Shown here: positions 10,849-23,335 of the stretch, piece after piece
Position numbering within the stretch: position 1 is the first letter of the stretch
Layout of the letters: each line of letters begins with the position of its first letter
Assembly: GCA_029891385.1 (NCBI GenBank)
Contig: CM057230.1
Span: 32,443,402 to 32,507,401, forward strand
Origin: Erythroxylum novogranatense
Lineage: Eukaryota > Streptophyta > Magnoliopsida > Malpighiales > Erythroxylaceae
DNA length: 64,000 nucleotides
Reading direction: 5' to 3'
Notes under the pieces: generated by a model
Told to the model about the DNA's origin: nothing
The model's database searches: none
Seen by the model: the letters and a program-made list of their open reading frames with translations, nothing else
Position numbers and translations under genes: made by a program

Positions 10849-12285
10849 TTATCCACACACAAAAACTACTGCAAGAAGCTCTTTTTTTGTGGTGCTGTAA
10901 TTTACTTGGGTGTCATTCAAGATCTTCGAGGCATAATAAATATCATGAGGGATCTGCCCTACTCTCTGACCCAAAATTGGTCCAATGGTATAGTTGGAGG
11001 CATCACACATTAGCTCAAATGACAAACTCCAATATGGAGGTTGTAAGATGGATGTAGTAACCAACTTCTCCTTTAGAGCATGAAATGCCTTCTTGCATTG
11101 CTCATCAAAAGCAAACTCTTTGTCCTTCTGAAGCAACCTACACAATGGTTGTACAATCTTGGAAAAGTCTTGAATGAACCTACGATAAAACCCTGCATGG
11201 CCAAGAAAAGATCGAACTTCCCGCACAAAAGCAGGGTAGGGTAAAGAAGAAATAAGGTCTATCTTGGCTCTATTAACCTCAATACCCTTAACAGAAACCA
11301 CATGTCCTAAAATTATCCCTTGTTGAACCATAAAATGACATTTTTCATAATTAAGAACAAGGTTACTTTCAAGATATCATTTAAGTACCAAAATGAGGTG
11401 ATCCAGGCATTGTTCAAATGAATCCCCATACACAGTAAAGTCATCCATGAAAACATCAATGATTTTCTCAAGATATTCAGAAAAGATGCTTACCATGCAC
11501 CTTTGAAAGGTAGCGAGGGCATTGCATAATCCAAAAAGCATCTTTCTGTAGGCAAAGGTGCCATACGAGCATATAAAGGTTATCTTCTCCTGGTCCTCCA
11601 GAGCAATAACAACCTGAATGTAACCTAAATAACCATCAAGAAAACAATATTAAGCACGACCAGCAAGATGTTCTAACATCTTATCAATAAAGGTAGGGGA
11701 AAGTGGTCCTTTCTACTCATCAAGTTGAGCTTGCGATAATCTACGCAAACTCGCCATCCGTTCTGCACCTAAGTTGTAACCATCTCTCCTCTCTTATTCT
11801 CCATTACTGGAATGCCTGACTTTTTGGGAGCTATCTGTAAAAGACTTACCCATTTGTTGTCAGAGATGGGGTATGACACCCACATCTAGCAACTTCATCA
11901 CTTCCTTCTTCACCACCTCTATCATCGGTTGATTGAGATGTCTTTGCACTTGCCGGAATGAGGTAGCTCCTTCCTCAAGAAGAATCCCGTACATGCATAA
12001 GGAAGGACTAATACCTTTAATATCTATAACTGTCCATCCCAATGTCGTCTTATACTCTCACAACATACTATCGAACTTTTCTTCTTGCTCCTTTGTAAGA
12101 TCACTTGCTATGATAACTAGAAGTGTGTTGTTAATGCCAAGATAAGCATATTTGAGATGAGTTAGTAAGGGCTTGAACTCCACTTCTGGTGCCTGCCCAA
12201 TATAAGGTAACAACCAATTAGTACTAATGGGAAATTTTAAAAAGTGAGGGACATACCTGCCAAAAGGACTCATCTCAAGGGCCAA
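10849..12285 (-). pseudogene. Gypsy reverse transcriptase and RNase H relic
   Basis: The minus strand gives the RT N-terminal part (11860-12042, with DIKGISPSLC and VVKKEVMKLLDVGVI), then the catalytic box FMDDF at 11437-11451, then the RT thumb and RNase H start (10849-11331, with SFLGHAGFYRRFIQDFSKI, FELMCDASNY and YASKILNDTQVNYSTTKKE). Between 11331 and 11860 the frame changes several times. The catalytic Asp pair is kept, but the frame is not. Confidence 0.9.
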
Positions 12286-12401
12286 ATTGCTTCCTTTAGA
12301 TCCTCTCCAAACTCAAACTTGCTTTGCTAATAACCAGATATCTTTTGCTCCAGCGAGTTAGTCAAGGCTACCTCCAAAAGGTTACCTTTAGAGAGAAGAG
12401 A

Positions 12402-12665
12402 CTAATGCTCCACCAAAAATTCAAGAATATCTACCTTGGTGACTGACTCATAATATGATGGATAACACATGGCATCAAATATATTGAAACAAATGACCTC
12501 ACCATCGAACTCCATAGTCAACACTCTGCTATGTACATTAATTTTTGTTCGAGATGTATTCAAAAATGGCCTGTCTAACAAAATTGTCGAATGGATCAAA
12601 GAGCCCTCATCCTGCATATCTAACACATAAAAATCTGTAAGTAAAACAAGCTCATTAACCTGCAC
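12402..12665 (-). pseudogene. Gypsy aspartic protease C-terminal part
   Basis: Translation on the minus strand contains ILLDRPFLNTSRTKINV and MEFDGEVICFNIFDAM, the back half of the retropepsin-like domain in Athila/Tat Gypsy elements. The active-site DSG/DLG region would lie at about 12665-12860, where the frame is broken, so no active protease can be made. Confidence 0.8.
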
Positions 12666-12860
12666 TAAAACATCCTCAATAACCCCATCAGGATATGTGT
12701 TAGATCTATCAGTCAGTTGAATGATACACAGGTATCCTTTAATGAACCAAGATTAAGAGCTTTAAAATATATAAAGGCATAACATTGATCAAAGCTCCTA
12801 AATCTAACATACATCTCTCATACCTTGTGTTACCGATCTTACAAGGAATGGTAAAAATAC

Positions 12861-14790
12861 CTAGATCCTTGCACTTAGGGTGTAGCTTCCTTTATAAGAC
12901 TGCTGACATATTGCCCCCACACTGATCTTCTCATCTCCCTTCAGCTTCCGTTTGTTGGTGCATAGCTCCTTAAAAATTTTAGCATATCGCGAAACTTGCT
13001 TAATTGCTTCGAAAAGAGGGATATTAACTTCCATCTTATGAAAGACCTCCAATATTTCCTTTTCCTTCTACTGTTGCTTATTCTTTGCTAACTTGTTTGG
13101 AAATGGAACAAGAGGTGAATCATTAACAATAGGGTATGAAGTACTTACCTGAGGATGGTGATCTACCTTCTTCTTTGTTAGCTCAGTTTCTTCCTCTTCT
13201 TCTTTCTCCGTCCCCTTCCTTGGCCCTTATACCTCCTCGCCACTTCTCAAGGTAATGACATAAGCATCTTCTCTTGGGTTCCTTTTAGGTTGACTGGTTA
13301 ACCTTGTGGAACTTAGGCCTGCAACTTCCCCATAGCATCAGCTAACTGACTGACTTGATTTTACAAATTCTTCAAACCACTCCTCGCTTCCTGCTAAAAT
13401 TGAAGAGTGTTAGATGCTAAGCTCTTAACAATTTTGTCTAAGGACAAACCTCCAACTTGTTGTTGTGGTGGTGGTTATGGAGGTAGTGACTTTGGCTGAA
13501 ACTGTGGTTGACTAAGATGGAAACCTGGTGGTGCATGGAATCCTTGTTATTGCTACTACTAATTGGGTTGGCGTGCATTAGAACTACTTCCTTACTTTGG
13601 GTTCCCCTACCTGAAGTTGGGATGATCCTTCTACCCAGCTTGTAAGTGAGAGAAAAAGGTTCATATCTCCTCTATTGTCCTTGAAACCCCTTAACTGCGT
13701 TAACATGTTGGTCATCCTGCAAGGAAGGGCATGCATCTGTAGGATGGTCAGCTAATGTACAAATACCACATAGCTTGGTAGGCCCCTTTCCTATCATTAC
13801 TTGCTGCACTAAAGAAGTCAAATTTGCAACTTACTGCTCCAACTTGGAGATGGAGACCTCTTTCACCTGTTTTTTCAACTTGGAGTTACTGCCATTGTTG
13901 CTATCAAATTCACTAATGTCCCACCACTCGCAACATCTATCATATTCCTATCCAAAGGAAGCAACCCTTCATATAAATATTGAATTAATAACTGGTCATT
14001 TATCCGATGGTTTGGACAGCTATTACAAAGCTTCTTGAAACACTCCCAATACTCATACAAAGACTCCCATGTATCTTGTCGAATGACATATCTCCTTCAT
14101 GATGTTAGCAGCTTTTGAGGCAAGGAGGTACTTCTCTAGAAACGCCTGCTACAATTGCTCCCATATGTTGACCGAGTCGGCGGGCAAGTCATACAATCAC
14201 TCCTTGGCTGCATCTGTTAAGGCAAAAGGAAATGCCTTTAGCTTGAGTTACTCCACTGAGACTCCTGCTAGCTTTATTCCTGAGCATGCGGTCTGGAACT
14301 CCTTTTAGAACTTGTTGGGATCGGTGATGTAGCCTAATCCCAGTGAGTTGGTGTCACGAAAACCTATAAAAGTAGGCAATGCACGTATCAGTCAAGTTTA
14401 AATTTCAACTTCCGGCTCATTATTTGGATAATTGATACAAAGCATATTAGGGTTGAAAGGAGGACTTGCAAGCTCTTTTAAGGAGTGCTGATGACGTTCC
14501 ATAATCTCCTCTGTTTCGTCTGAACTCTCGTCGACTTCTTCTTCAAAGGATAAGGAACGACCACTCTCGGAAAGATGCATAGGGATTCCTCTCTCTCTTT
14601 GACAAAATCTGGTGCGACCTGTAATAAAAGAAAAAGAGAAAGTGTTTAGTGGAGAAAGTAACAATCCTTTGTTTTCCTTAGCAAATTTATGTAAACAAAT
14701 GTGTTTTGAGTAACTGTGGGACATGCAACTGATGAAAGAATGAAAAAGATCATTAAAAACAAAAAAAAAACAACAATTAACATATGCCAA
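12861..14790 (-). pseudogene. Gypsy gag relic with one CCHC zinc knuckle
   Basis: Open pieces on the minus strand: 14398-14790 (N-terminal part, acidic, ESGRSLSFEEEVDE), 13875-14060 (retrotransposon gag domain, YEYWECFKKLCNSCPNH, EGLLPLDRNMIDVASGG) and 12861-13052 (gag-pro linker, RYAKIFKELCTNKRKLKG). At 13729-13770 the minus strand encodes CGICTLADHPTDAC, an exact CX2CX4HX4C nucleic-acid-binding knuckle. Stops and frameshifts separate the pieces. Confidence 0.85.
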
Positions 14791-14792
14791 CT

Positions 14793-14809
14793 CTCAGACA
14801 ATGACGCCA
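14793..14809 (-). other. primer-binding site (tRNA-Asp type, degraded)
   Basis: The minus strand reads TTTTTGGCGTCATTGTCTGAG, a decayed form of the TGGCGCCGTTG wording used by Athila/Tat elements to pair with aspartate tRNA. It lies between the gag start and the LTR end at 14816, as expected. Confidence 0.7.
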
Positions 14810-14815
14810 AAAATT

Positions 14816-17560
14816 TGATGAGGCTTCTCGTAAGCTACCAAATAATAAAATATCTAACTAACCTAACTATGTAGCTAGGGTGAGTCAGGGTCAAATCCCG
14901 AAGGAGCTAGGGTGAACTACTATCTCTAATGTTGCAAAGCAAAGGACAACAAAAAAATCCTAGAATTATGAAAGCTGAAGAAACTAAGATTTAGCAAACA
15001 TAAAACAAAACATGAAAAGACTATTAATAATAATAAAGAAATGGGCCGAAGATATCATTGGGATTCAGGAATGATTATTGATCCTTGAATCTAGATAAAC
15101 GGTGTTCTAGCTATGGTGTTAACCTACAGGTTCAAACAAGTTCTCAACCTTTAGTTCTTTGAACTTAGATAAATCTAACACGCTTAAAAAATATTCCTAT
15201 CTCTATCTATAACTTAGAACAAGTTCTCTAGATTTAATAGTGGAGAAGCTTTAAGTACTAAGGAATGACTAAATTAAACCAATAACACGCAAGCTTGGAA
15301 AGTGTACTAAAGAACGACTAACTTAAACCAATAACACACAAGCTTGGAAAGTGTAACCTAAAGGTATGGAACCCTAAATTAGTTGATTAAGCATCCTAAC
15401 AAATCCAACTAACCTATTGCTACTTTTGGGAATCGGCTATGGACTATTACGTATCATACGCTCATTCCTAGTTTTAAGATTAGGGAATTACCTAAAGGCT
15501 GATCAATCCTAAGGATAACACCTAATTCATGGCATTTTACATAAAGTCCCAAACCAACTTAAGTCTAGAAACACCAAACTAAACAAAACCAAATTCAATT
15601 TCTCACAATTTTCATCCTTATTCTTTCCTAAATCTTCAAGCCCTTAAGCAACCAGCCACACATAATTAAATTAAGCAAAACAAAGAATAAACAAACATAA
15701 ACCATACTTAATTATATTAAATCCATGCTGGAAAATTAAACCAAAGCCATTCATTAATCAAAATCCCAATTTCAAACAATTAAAAAAAATAAATTAAAGA
15801 AAGAATTCAACTAAGCATTAAACTAATGAGTTGCAAATTAAAGCATTATGCCAAGACAAATAAACATAAAGCATTCGGATATGACTAAGAAAAGCAAGCA
15901 TTCAGTTAAAAAACTAAAGCTATAGCCAACAACAAGGAAAAGGTTAAGGATGAACAATGCAATAATTGAAATTAAATCCAAAAAGGTGGCCATGGAAGTG
16001 TTGCATCTCCTGGGAAGCAAGGAAGGCTCCAAGCTTCAAGCCAAGCGTCTCCAAGTTGAAGGCGTCACTTCTCAAGGCTCTCCCAAGCCTTGTTGTATAA
16101 TATCCGTAATTCTTGACACCGATGGAGAGCTTCTCTTGATTTTTCTTTAAATCCATATCTCTCTCTTGGTCTTTTGTTATGCCGTCAACTCTCTTAGTTC
16201 TCTCTTCTTTTTCCTTCTTCCCGTGACTGCTACTGTACTCTCTTTTTTTCAATTCCTCTTTTTTCCACTTTATTGTTCATCTCTTTTAATCCCACCTCTC
16301 CTTTGTTTTGTTGATGTGCGACTATGTTTTATGTTGGCTATTGTTGCTGCATTTTGGTGCCCCTTGATCCACTTGCTATATACGTTTTATTTCATGCCTC
16401 CAGTTGTTGTTTTTTCATTTATGCTCAACACGTGTGAGTGCATAAAACACAAACACGTTGTTTGCATGTTGGCCCAACTTTGTTGTCTTCTTCTACTGAT
16501 GTTTTGTTCTCATTGTACTGCTGTTTTCTATTCCTTGTCTCCCAGCTGGTGTGTTGCTTCTTTGGTCTTTGGTCTTTGCTTCTTCCTTATCCCACACTAC
16601 TATGCCTCCTGTTCTATTCTTGATGTGACAAATTAATGCTTGGTCCATTTTACTATTCACGTTTTAAATCCTCGCTGCTTTTGTGCATTAAATCGAATCA
16701 AAAGTCTTGAAAACGCCTTTGTTTTGTTCCTTTGCTGTCCTCCTGCACTATTATTTTTAGTGAGTCGTTGTATGTCTGCATTTTTTTCCTTTGGACTATG
16801 CGTCATCGTCTTGATGTGGAACATGGTTGCGTGTTGCGTTAATTACATGAAAACTGTTCACGTAAATAATGTTTACATGAAACATTGTCGCACACGTCTC
16901 TGCTACTCTTGTTCTTCTAATTTGACAAATAAATCCATTTATTTCTTTTTCATTGGTGTTGTTCACTCCACTATTCTATGATATGACAAATAAACATTGT
17001 GGTCCAGAGACAGGATCTTCTGTCTAATATTATGGTGTCTTATTATGTCCCATGAATCTTAGCCATTCATTTAAGCGGATCCAGCGTTCATTTATGTGGA
17101 ACCCACGCGAGACCCACATAAATGAATGACTAAGATTCATGGGACAGAATAAGACACCATAAAATTGGACAGAGGATTCAGACTCTATGGTCTAAGCTAC
17201 TGTACATGTATCCTTAAAACCTCCACTGCTTCTGTGCATTTTATCTCCTACCCTGCTGCGTTTTGTTTTTGTTCTTTGGCTGTGCGTCATTGTTTCATAT
17301 GAGTTGCCGTATTACTGCTTCTTTTATCCACTTTATATGCTACATTCAACGTGCACGTGAGCTGCGTTTTATCTCCCAGGAGTTAGCATTTTGGTCCTTT
17401 TTTCTGCTCCTTACACTCTACGTTTTACTCTCTATTCTTCTAGCTGTTGCATGCCTTGTCATTTCTTATCCATTAAATGTGTTGCCAATTAAATCAATAT
17501 CTTGCATAGATGTCGTGCGTGACTGATTCTTTATCGTCATCATCACACCTAATCAAAATC
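14816..17560 (-). mobile_element. 5' LTR region of the Athila/Tat-like element (outer boundary uncertain)
   Basis: On the minus strand the LTR ends CTCATCA at 14816, six bases before the primer site. The wording after it on the plus strand (GGGTCAAATCCCGAAGGAGC at about 14889-14908, and an ATTGGGATTCAGGAATGAT segment) is typical of LTRs in this group. No second LTR copy is in the window, so the outer end is a guess based on the change of character near 17560. It contains a pyrimidine-rich stretch (16150-17500), degenerate repeated segments at about 16665-16810 and 17213-17300, and a MITE at 17001-17193. Confidence 0.5.
17001..17193. mobile_element. fold-back MITE
   Basis: Two arms of about 80 bp are inverted repeats of each other. 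The left arm has TATGGTGTCTTATTATGTCC and CATGAATCTTAGCCATTCAT; the right arm has their reverse complements with few changes. The centre is about 17098. There is no coding capacity. The ends (GGTCCAGAGACAGG / reverse complement GACCATAGAGTCTG) are imperfect and no clear target duplication is visible, so the superfamily is open (Mutator- or hAT-type are possible). Confidence 0.75.
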
Positions 17561-18188
17561 CAATAAAATAAAGCGAGTTTGGGAAGATCGATAAGACGTG
17601 ATTTACCCTACATAGTAGAAAAGTTGTTTTCAGTAGACCCACATGTAAATATGACAACAAAAGAGTGATGTAGGTTAAAAAGTAAAAAAATAAAACTGAC
17701 ACGCTAAATAATTATGTAAATAAAATTACAATAAATACATAAATAAATAAAAATAAATAAAAAATAACTTGACATTTAAAAATAAATATATTTTAAAACT
17801 AAAATATAACGAAATATATCATCTCTTTATCTATAGAAAAGCATCAATACCCATATGACAAGAGAGCAATAAAGCATCAAAGAACTGTAGAAAAACACCA
17901 ATTCCCAGATAATAAAACAACAATAAAGCATCAAAAAACTCGACTTTGACTCAATCTGTAGAAACGCAAAATGTCTGAAACCATAAGATCATTAAGCATA
18001 AAAATTCAATATTGAAATAAACCCAACAATATCAGATCCAAAGAGATCAACATAATCAAACCCATAAAGCATTAAACACTAAATCAAACAAAGAAGCTAA
18101 TATCAAAAGCAAAAAAAAACCATAAAGAATATAACTTTAAAAAAATCCAACAAAACCCAAAAAACACCAAACAGAAGATACTGATTAA
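17561..18188. other. AT-rich stretch without recognised feature
   Basis: A-rich sequence with short repeated words (AAAGCATCAA at about 17837, 17872 and 17931). I see no gene or element end here. It may be 3' flank or intron of the coding fragment at 18189-18662. Confidence 0.4.
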
Positions 18189-18662
18189 TCAAGAACTATA
18201 CCCGAAAATAGGAGGCTATGGAGAAGGAAAAGAGAGTGAGAGCACCAAGAAAGAGGGAGAGAAACGATTACATATCTCTTATTCAGTCCTAAAAAAAACC
18301 ACCTGTTTACATACCTTGTCAAAGAAGAGGGCATAAACTTCATGAGAGAAAGGGGCAAGAGGATTGGCAAAGATCCAGTGCTCCTTCATTATATCACTCT
18401 AAAGTTTTCTCCTAAGACTCGATCCGCTCACTAAATGATCCACTCACCAAAACCTATCACAGAGATCTACAAACAAAAAGCAAAAAAAAAACGCATACAA
18501 ATAACTCTGAAATGTCATTCTCTGCACATACGCACTCTCATACACCTCCACCAATGCCTCCCTCCCCACGTTGCTCCTATTGAACACCTTCTCTAACTTA
18601 TCCAAAAACCTGTAAGTCCCCACATCTTCCTTATCCCACTCCCTCAAGTACTCCCTCTTCAA
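18189..18662 (-). pseudogene. unrecognised split coding fragment (3 possible exons)
   Basis: Three minus-strand pieces can be joined with canonical splice sites and a kept frame. Exon a is about 18662 down to 18499 (begins KREYLREWDKEDVGTYRF; donor GTATGC). Exon b is 18396-18315 (acceptor TTTAGAG; includes KEHWIFANPLAPFSHEVY; donor GTATGT). Exon c is 18215-18189 (acceptor after a long pyrimidine tract, CTCCATAG; eight codons then TGA). Codon use and composition look like a cellular protein, not a transposon. I do not recognise the family. There is no start codon in exon a, and upstream is a 4.6 kb solo LTR 97 bp away, so it is probably the 3' end of a gene disrupted or split by that insertion. 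The splice model is inference. Confidence 0.4.
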
Positions 18663-18726
18663 GACAACAATAAACCTTCAAGTGCCCAACATCATATAAG
18701 ACAAAAATAAACCTTCAAGTGCCCAA
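18662..18726. repeat. short tandem duplication
   Basis: A 28-bp unit (AGACAA, C/A, then AATAAACCTTCAAGTGCCCAA) occurs at 18662-18689 and again at 18699-18726, 37 bp apart, just beyond exon a of the unrecognised coding fragment. Confidence 0.8.
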
Positions 18727-18758
18727 GAAGCTAAACATTTTTATAACTTTACAGTCTA

Positions 18759-21700
18759 TGTTGGGACCCGATCCGAAAACCGAATCCCAACCGGAAAATA
18801 AAAACGGATCGAACCAAAGCAAACAAATCCGACATCCGGAAACAACGAATAGAGAAACATGATCGCGTTGGAAACTTAGACTATCCAAACCCGGTATAAT
18901 TTTTTTTCTTATTCCTTGTCTTTTCATTCTTAATCACTTTATTTCATTACATACAAAATCATCATATGCTTGGATACTCATACAAATCCCAAATCGCACT
19001 CAAATCATAATAAACTTCTTAACATTAATACCAATCTCATAAATCCATCTTTCATACATCTAAATTTTATTTTCTTCTTTTTAATTTATTTTCTAACGAA
19101 AATTTAAGAAAGATAATTTGCATTTATCCTATCCCAAAAATTCTTGCAAAGGCAAAATACACTTCTAATATCACAAAATCCGAATCATCGGACTCTCCGT
19201 CCAGGAATCCAAACACCAATGAACAAACACAATCTTAGATCTAAACACTTCAATCAAATTCCATATCAATTAACAATATATTTTCCCAAAATCATACACA
19301 ATTTCATATACAATTTCCAAAATCATTTACAATCACGGAATTCAAAATCCGTACATCGACCTCTTCATTCTTTTACATCAACCTAATATACACAATTTCA
19401 TACAAACTTCATAAATCATATACATACATGGCAATTCGCCATATTCAATCTTAATACCAAAATCTCAATTTGCACAAAAATCCAAATAATACAAAATCGA
19501 ATCAAACGTCTTGATACTCTTTCATCCGATCTCCTGCACGAAACCTGGAGATGGGAATGAAAGGGGGGTGAGCTCGGAAGCTCGTGGATAATATATTTAT
19601 AAATTGAAACATAAGCGAAAATTATCTTTTCAAAATTTTCAAACATTTCCCATTCGGAAATTTATCCAAAAACTCATTTTCAAACTTTTCAAAACATTCA
19701 TAAACCTTCATCAACATTTTCTAAGATTTTTTTTCTCAAAATCTTCATTTGTTTTGAAACATTCATAAACAGTTTCCGAAATTTCATGATTGAAAATTCA
19801 CTTTCTCAAGTTCTCAAACTTTTTCACAAATCATGCACAATTTCAAACATGAATGCATCACATAGCACATAAACAAAATCAAAAACCACATAACATAACA
19901 GAATGGTTTGATGTTGGACCCCACACCCCACCCGTAGGTATTTGCGAGTTATATCTTGCGGCGTGTGTTCTTGGGTTATACCGCGGCATCCAACACAAAT
20001 CACAATAACACATTAAATGGTTTGGTTTGGTCCATAACAGGACGTACTGCACATTTCCGCATAGCGGTCATGTGCAGCCGTGAAGGGAGTCCGTGATCGG
20101 AACTCCATTGCCTCTTGCAAATAGCGAAGGCTTAAGCAGTAGAGACAGGTAATCGACTCACAAAAGGACCTGACCAAACCCACATAACACATAAGAAAAA
20201 ATGGAAATTCAGATTGCCCGAAGGCACTTTTCAAAAATCTTGATTTTTCACATTTTTCAAATCATATCATCATATTGTGTCATAAATGACACAAGCACGT
20301 ATCGACATGAATTCACATAACAAATCTAATGCAATTCACATCATCACTTAAATCACATATTCATCAAATTCATCACAATATATGCACTAATTCTTTAAAT
20401 CATTTAAATCATAAATCAAATAATTTGAAAACCATGAATTTCATAAATCTTGCATTTTCTAAAACTCATTTTAACCCTTTGAAATCATAATATCAAACAT
20501 TTACAACCTTTTTCAACCCATTTTATCAACAATAATTTATCAAAATCAAATTTTGCTTTCTTTAATTTTCAAAATCACATTCTTAGCTTACAATTCAATA
20601 AATAAATATACTACCCACCTTATTTCCATGCTAGCATCTTGTCCAATGCTTCAATTTGACTTTTGCTTCTCTCTCTCTTCCAATTTAACAAAACCTAAAC
20701 CATAATCATCCAAATTCACATCATAAATAACATAATCTTCAAAATTAACTTAGGAATTCACCAATTTACCATAATTCCAAGCTATCTAACTCACCAATTT
20801 ACAAAAACCCTAATTCACCAATTTGGCCTAAACCAACTTATCCAAATTCAATACCATAAATTACAATTTCTTCAAAATTGATTTCATAATTCACAAACTC
20901 ATCATATTTCAAGCCATCTTACTTCAACAATTTCAAAAAATCCCAAAATCCCCAAAATTCTAAATTGAACCTAAACCAATTCAATCAAATTTGATATCAC
21001 AAAAATCATAATTACTCAAATTGAGCTTAAGAAACATCAATTCCTCACATATTCAAGCTATTTCAATCTCCAATTTTGAAAATCCCCAATTTTCAAAATT
21101 GGCCTAAACCAATTTACACAAATTCCATATCATAAATCACAATTTCCTCAAAATTGATTTCATATTTCACCAATTCATACTAGTATTGATGATTCTACAC
21201 CATTAATTCACAAAATCTCCAAATTTCAAATTAAGCCTAAACCCCCAATTTTCAATTTTTCAAATTAAACTTCATCTAAAGCATAAACATCAAAATTAAC
21301 TTGGGATATCTCAAATTCATCACTAATTCAAGCCATCTAAAGCATCAATTTCAAAAACCCACAATTTTAAAATTTGACATAATCCTAATCACTCAATTAA
21401 CCAAAATTAAATCTCACTTAAGGCATAATAATCACAATTGACTTCATAAATCACATACCCATATCATTTTCTATTATTCTAAACCAAAGTTTAAGAAAAA
21501 ACTCAAATATTGAAATTTCTCTTACCTCTTTCTCTCTCTAGATGTTCGAAATTCCTAAGCTTCAATGGTAACTTCATCTTCTTTCTTCCCTTTCCCCTTG
21601 AAATCCATGCAAAACTCATGGTAGAAGCCTTAAAAATTTGAGAACTTACCTTCCCCCATCACCACCGATGCATCCTCTCTTCATTCTCTCTTCTCTCTTC

Positions 21701-23327
21701 TTCTTATTTCTTTCTTTCTTATCTTCTTTCTTCTATTTTACTGCTAAGTTTCGTGAGTTTCAGGATATAAAATGACAGCCCCTATGTATTCTCTGCCATG
21801 TCACTTAAAATGGAGGGTAAATGACCATTTTGCCCTCACTTATTTGCCTATTTCTAAAATTGCCCCTGCAGGAACTTGAAAAACTGACTACTTGCGTCCT
21901 GTTTTCAAGCATCTAAATGAAATAATTTGGACAAAATTTCTTCTTGACAATTGTTCCTCTAGATCATACGAATCCAACGTCACTGACCGCACTCAATTCG
22001 GATCAGAAACGAAGAAGTTATAGCCGAAATACTATCGAAACTTCACAAAATCCGAGACTGAACATTAACATAACTTCAGTCCAGAAATTAACAATCTTAG
22101 GGATGAAAATTAAATTTCTATCCCTTCACAAGAGTTGTAGCCCTATATCTTAACTTTATTTTCCCTCAAGAAGCAACTCAATCGGAGTTGTACAGCTCCC
22201 GAAAATCTCAAAATACTGAACCATGTTCAGCAAATTATCCAACTTATAACCTATAACCCAATCTCTTACCTTGGTTCAACCAATTTCTTTCCATTTAATC
22301 TCCTAAAAATCATAATATTCCATAACAATGAAATTAAATGTCTTAGGAATCCAACGCTTCGAGAATCAAATCAATCAGATGTCGGACGAAGGAATTATAA
22401 GCAAAAGATTACAAAAGGGATCGGATAAAAAACAAAGTAGCGGAACTTCAAAACCGAACCTTTCAAAAATCATATCTCTCAATCCTAAACTCAGAATTTG
22501 ACAAATTTGGTGTCAATAAAAAGATCAAAGGAAGCTCTACAACTTCCTTGAAGAACTCAAAATCAAATTAGGTCTCAAAAGAGGTCAAAATCCCAATCAA
22601 AGATTCTGTCTAAAACAACTTTTCCTAAACGACTTCCAATTTTTAATCGCTCATAACTCCTATCCCTGATATCGAAAAATTGCAAACTTTATATCAATGG
22701 AAAGATAAAAACATAATCTAAAACTTTTATGAAGACCACTTACTATAATTCAAACTAAATCCATACGACAAGTGGCCTCGAAGCATAGAACACACAAATC
22801 TATACTTAATAGCATTTTCAAAACAAAGCATATCTTCAGAAAATCATATCTTTCAATCCCGACATCGAAAAATAGCAAACTTTATGTCCACAAAAAGCTC
22901 TCGACAGAGGCTACAATTTTCATGTTGATCATTTTCTCGAATTTGACATAAATCAAAAAGTCAACTTTTTCCTTAAAAAGTCAAACTTTAAGTGAACTTT
23001 GACTGATCATAACTCTCACTCCCGATATCGAAAAATATCAAACTTTATGGCTACAGAAAGCTCTTGACATAAACTACAAGTTTCCAGAAGATCATTTTCT
23101 CAAATTCTCCCAAAATCAAAAAGTCAACTCTCAAGTCAAACATTTTATCTCCAAAAGTCAAACTTTCTAAATTCTTCAAATTTTCACACTTTTTCTTTTT
23201 AATTCTTGCTATTTAACTTCATTTCAATCAACTCATCCACTTTCTTCTCATAATCCATATAAGTTCACTCAAATATCAAAATCCTCAAAATTAAACAATA
23301 TTTTCATCAAAAGTTCGGGGTCCAACA
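18759..23327 (-). mobile_element. solo LTR of a long-LTR Gypsy family
   Basis: The ends are mirror images: TGTTGGGACCC at 18759 and GGGTCCAACA ending at 23327. There is no primer site, polypurine tract or coding region within, so this is an LTR without its interior, the usual product of recombination between two LTRs. The minus-strand 3' end (GGGATTCGGTTTTCGGATCGG) resembles the end of the LTR at 4455-8743, and both carry the same style of about 180-bp repeated motif, so the two families are related. GTCTA lies directly before 18759 (18754-18758) and again at 23331-23335, three bases after the element end; see findings. Confidence 0.75.
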
Positions 23328-23335
23328 GTTGTCTA

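Larger units (their letters stand above)
9400..14790 (-). pseudogene. broken gag-pol polyprotein of an Athila/Tat-like Gypsy element
   Basis: The normal Gypsy order can be read on the minus strand: gag, protease, reverse transcriptase, RNase H, integrase (pieces given separately). Each domain is interrupted by frameshifts and stops. The longest open piece is only 160 codons, against well over 1500 in an intact polyprotein. Domain wording in the protease (NIFDAM) and before RT (DIKGISPSLC) points to the Athila/Tat branch rather than chromoviruses. The primer-binding site for tRNA-Asp at 14793-14809 agrees. It cannot make functional protein. Confidence 0.85.

Noticed and set aside
14398..14790. 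130-codon minus-strand frame read as a separate gene
   Set aside because: Its C-terminal part is the start of the Gypsy gag, and its hydrophobic N-terminal part comes from the leader. It is annotated as part of the gag relic.
16166..16636. 156-codon plus-strand open frame rich in Phe, Leu and Cys
   Set aside because: It lies in a pyrimidine-rich part of the Athila-like LTR region. The composition alone produces long frames and hydrophobic residues. No family motif is visible, and overlapping frames are equally open.
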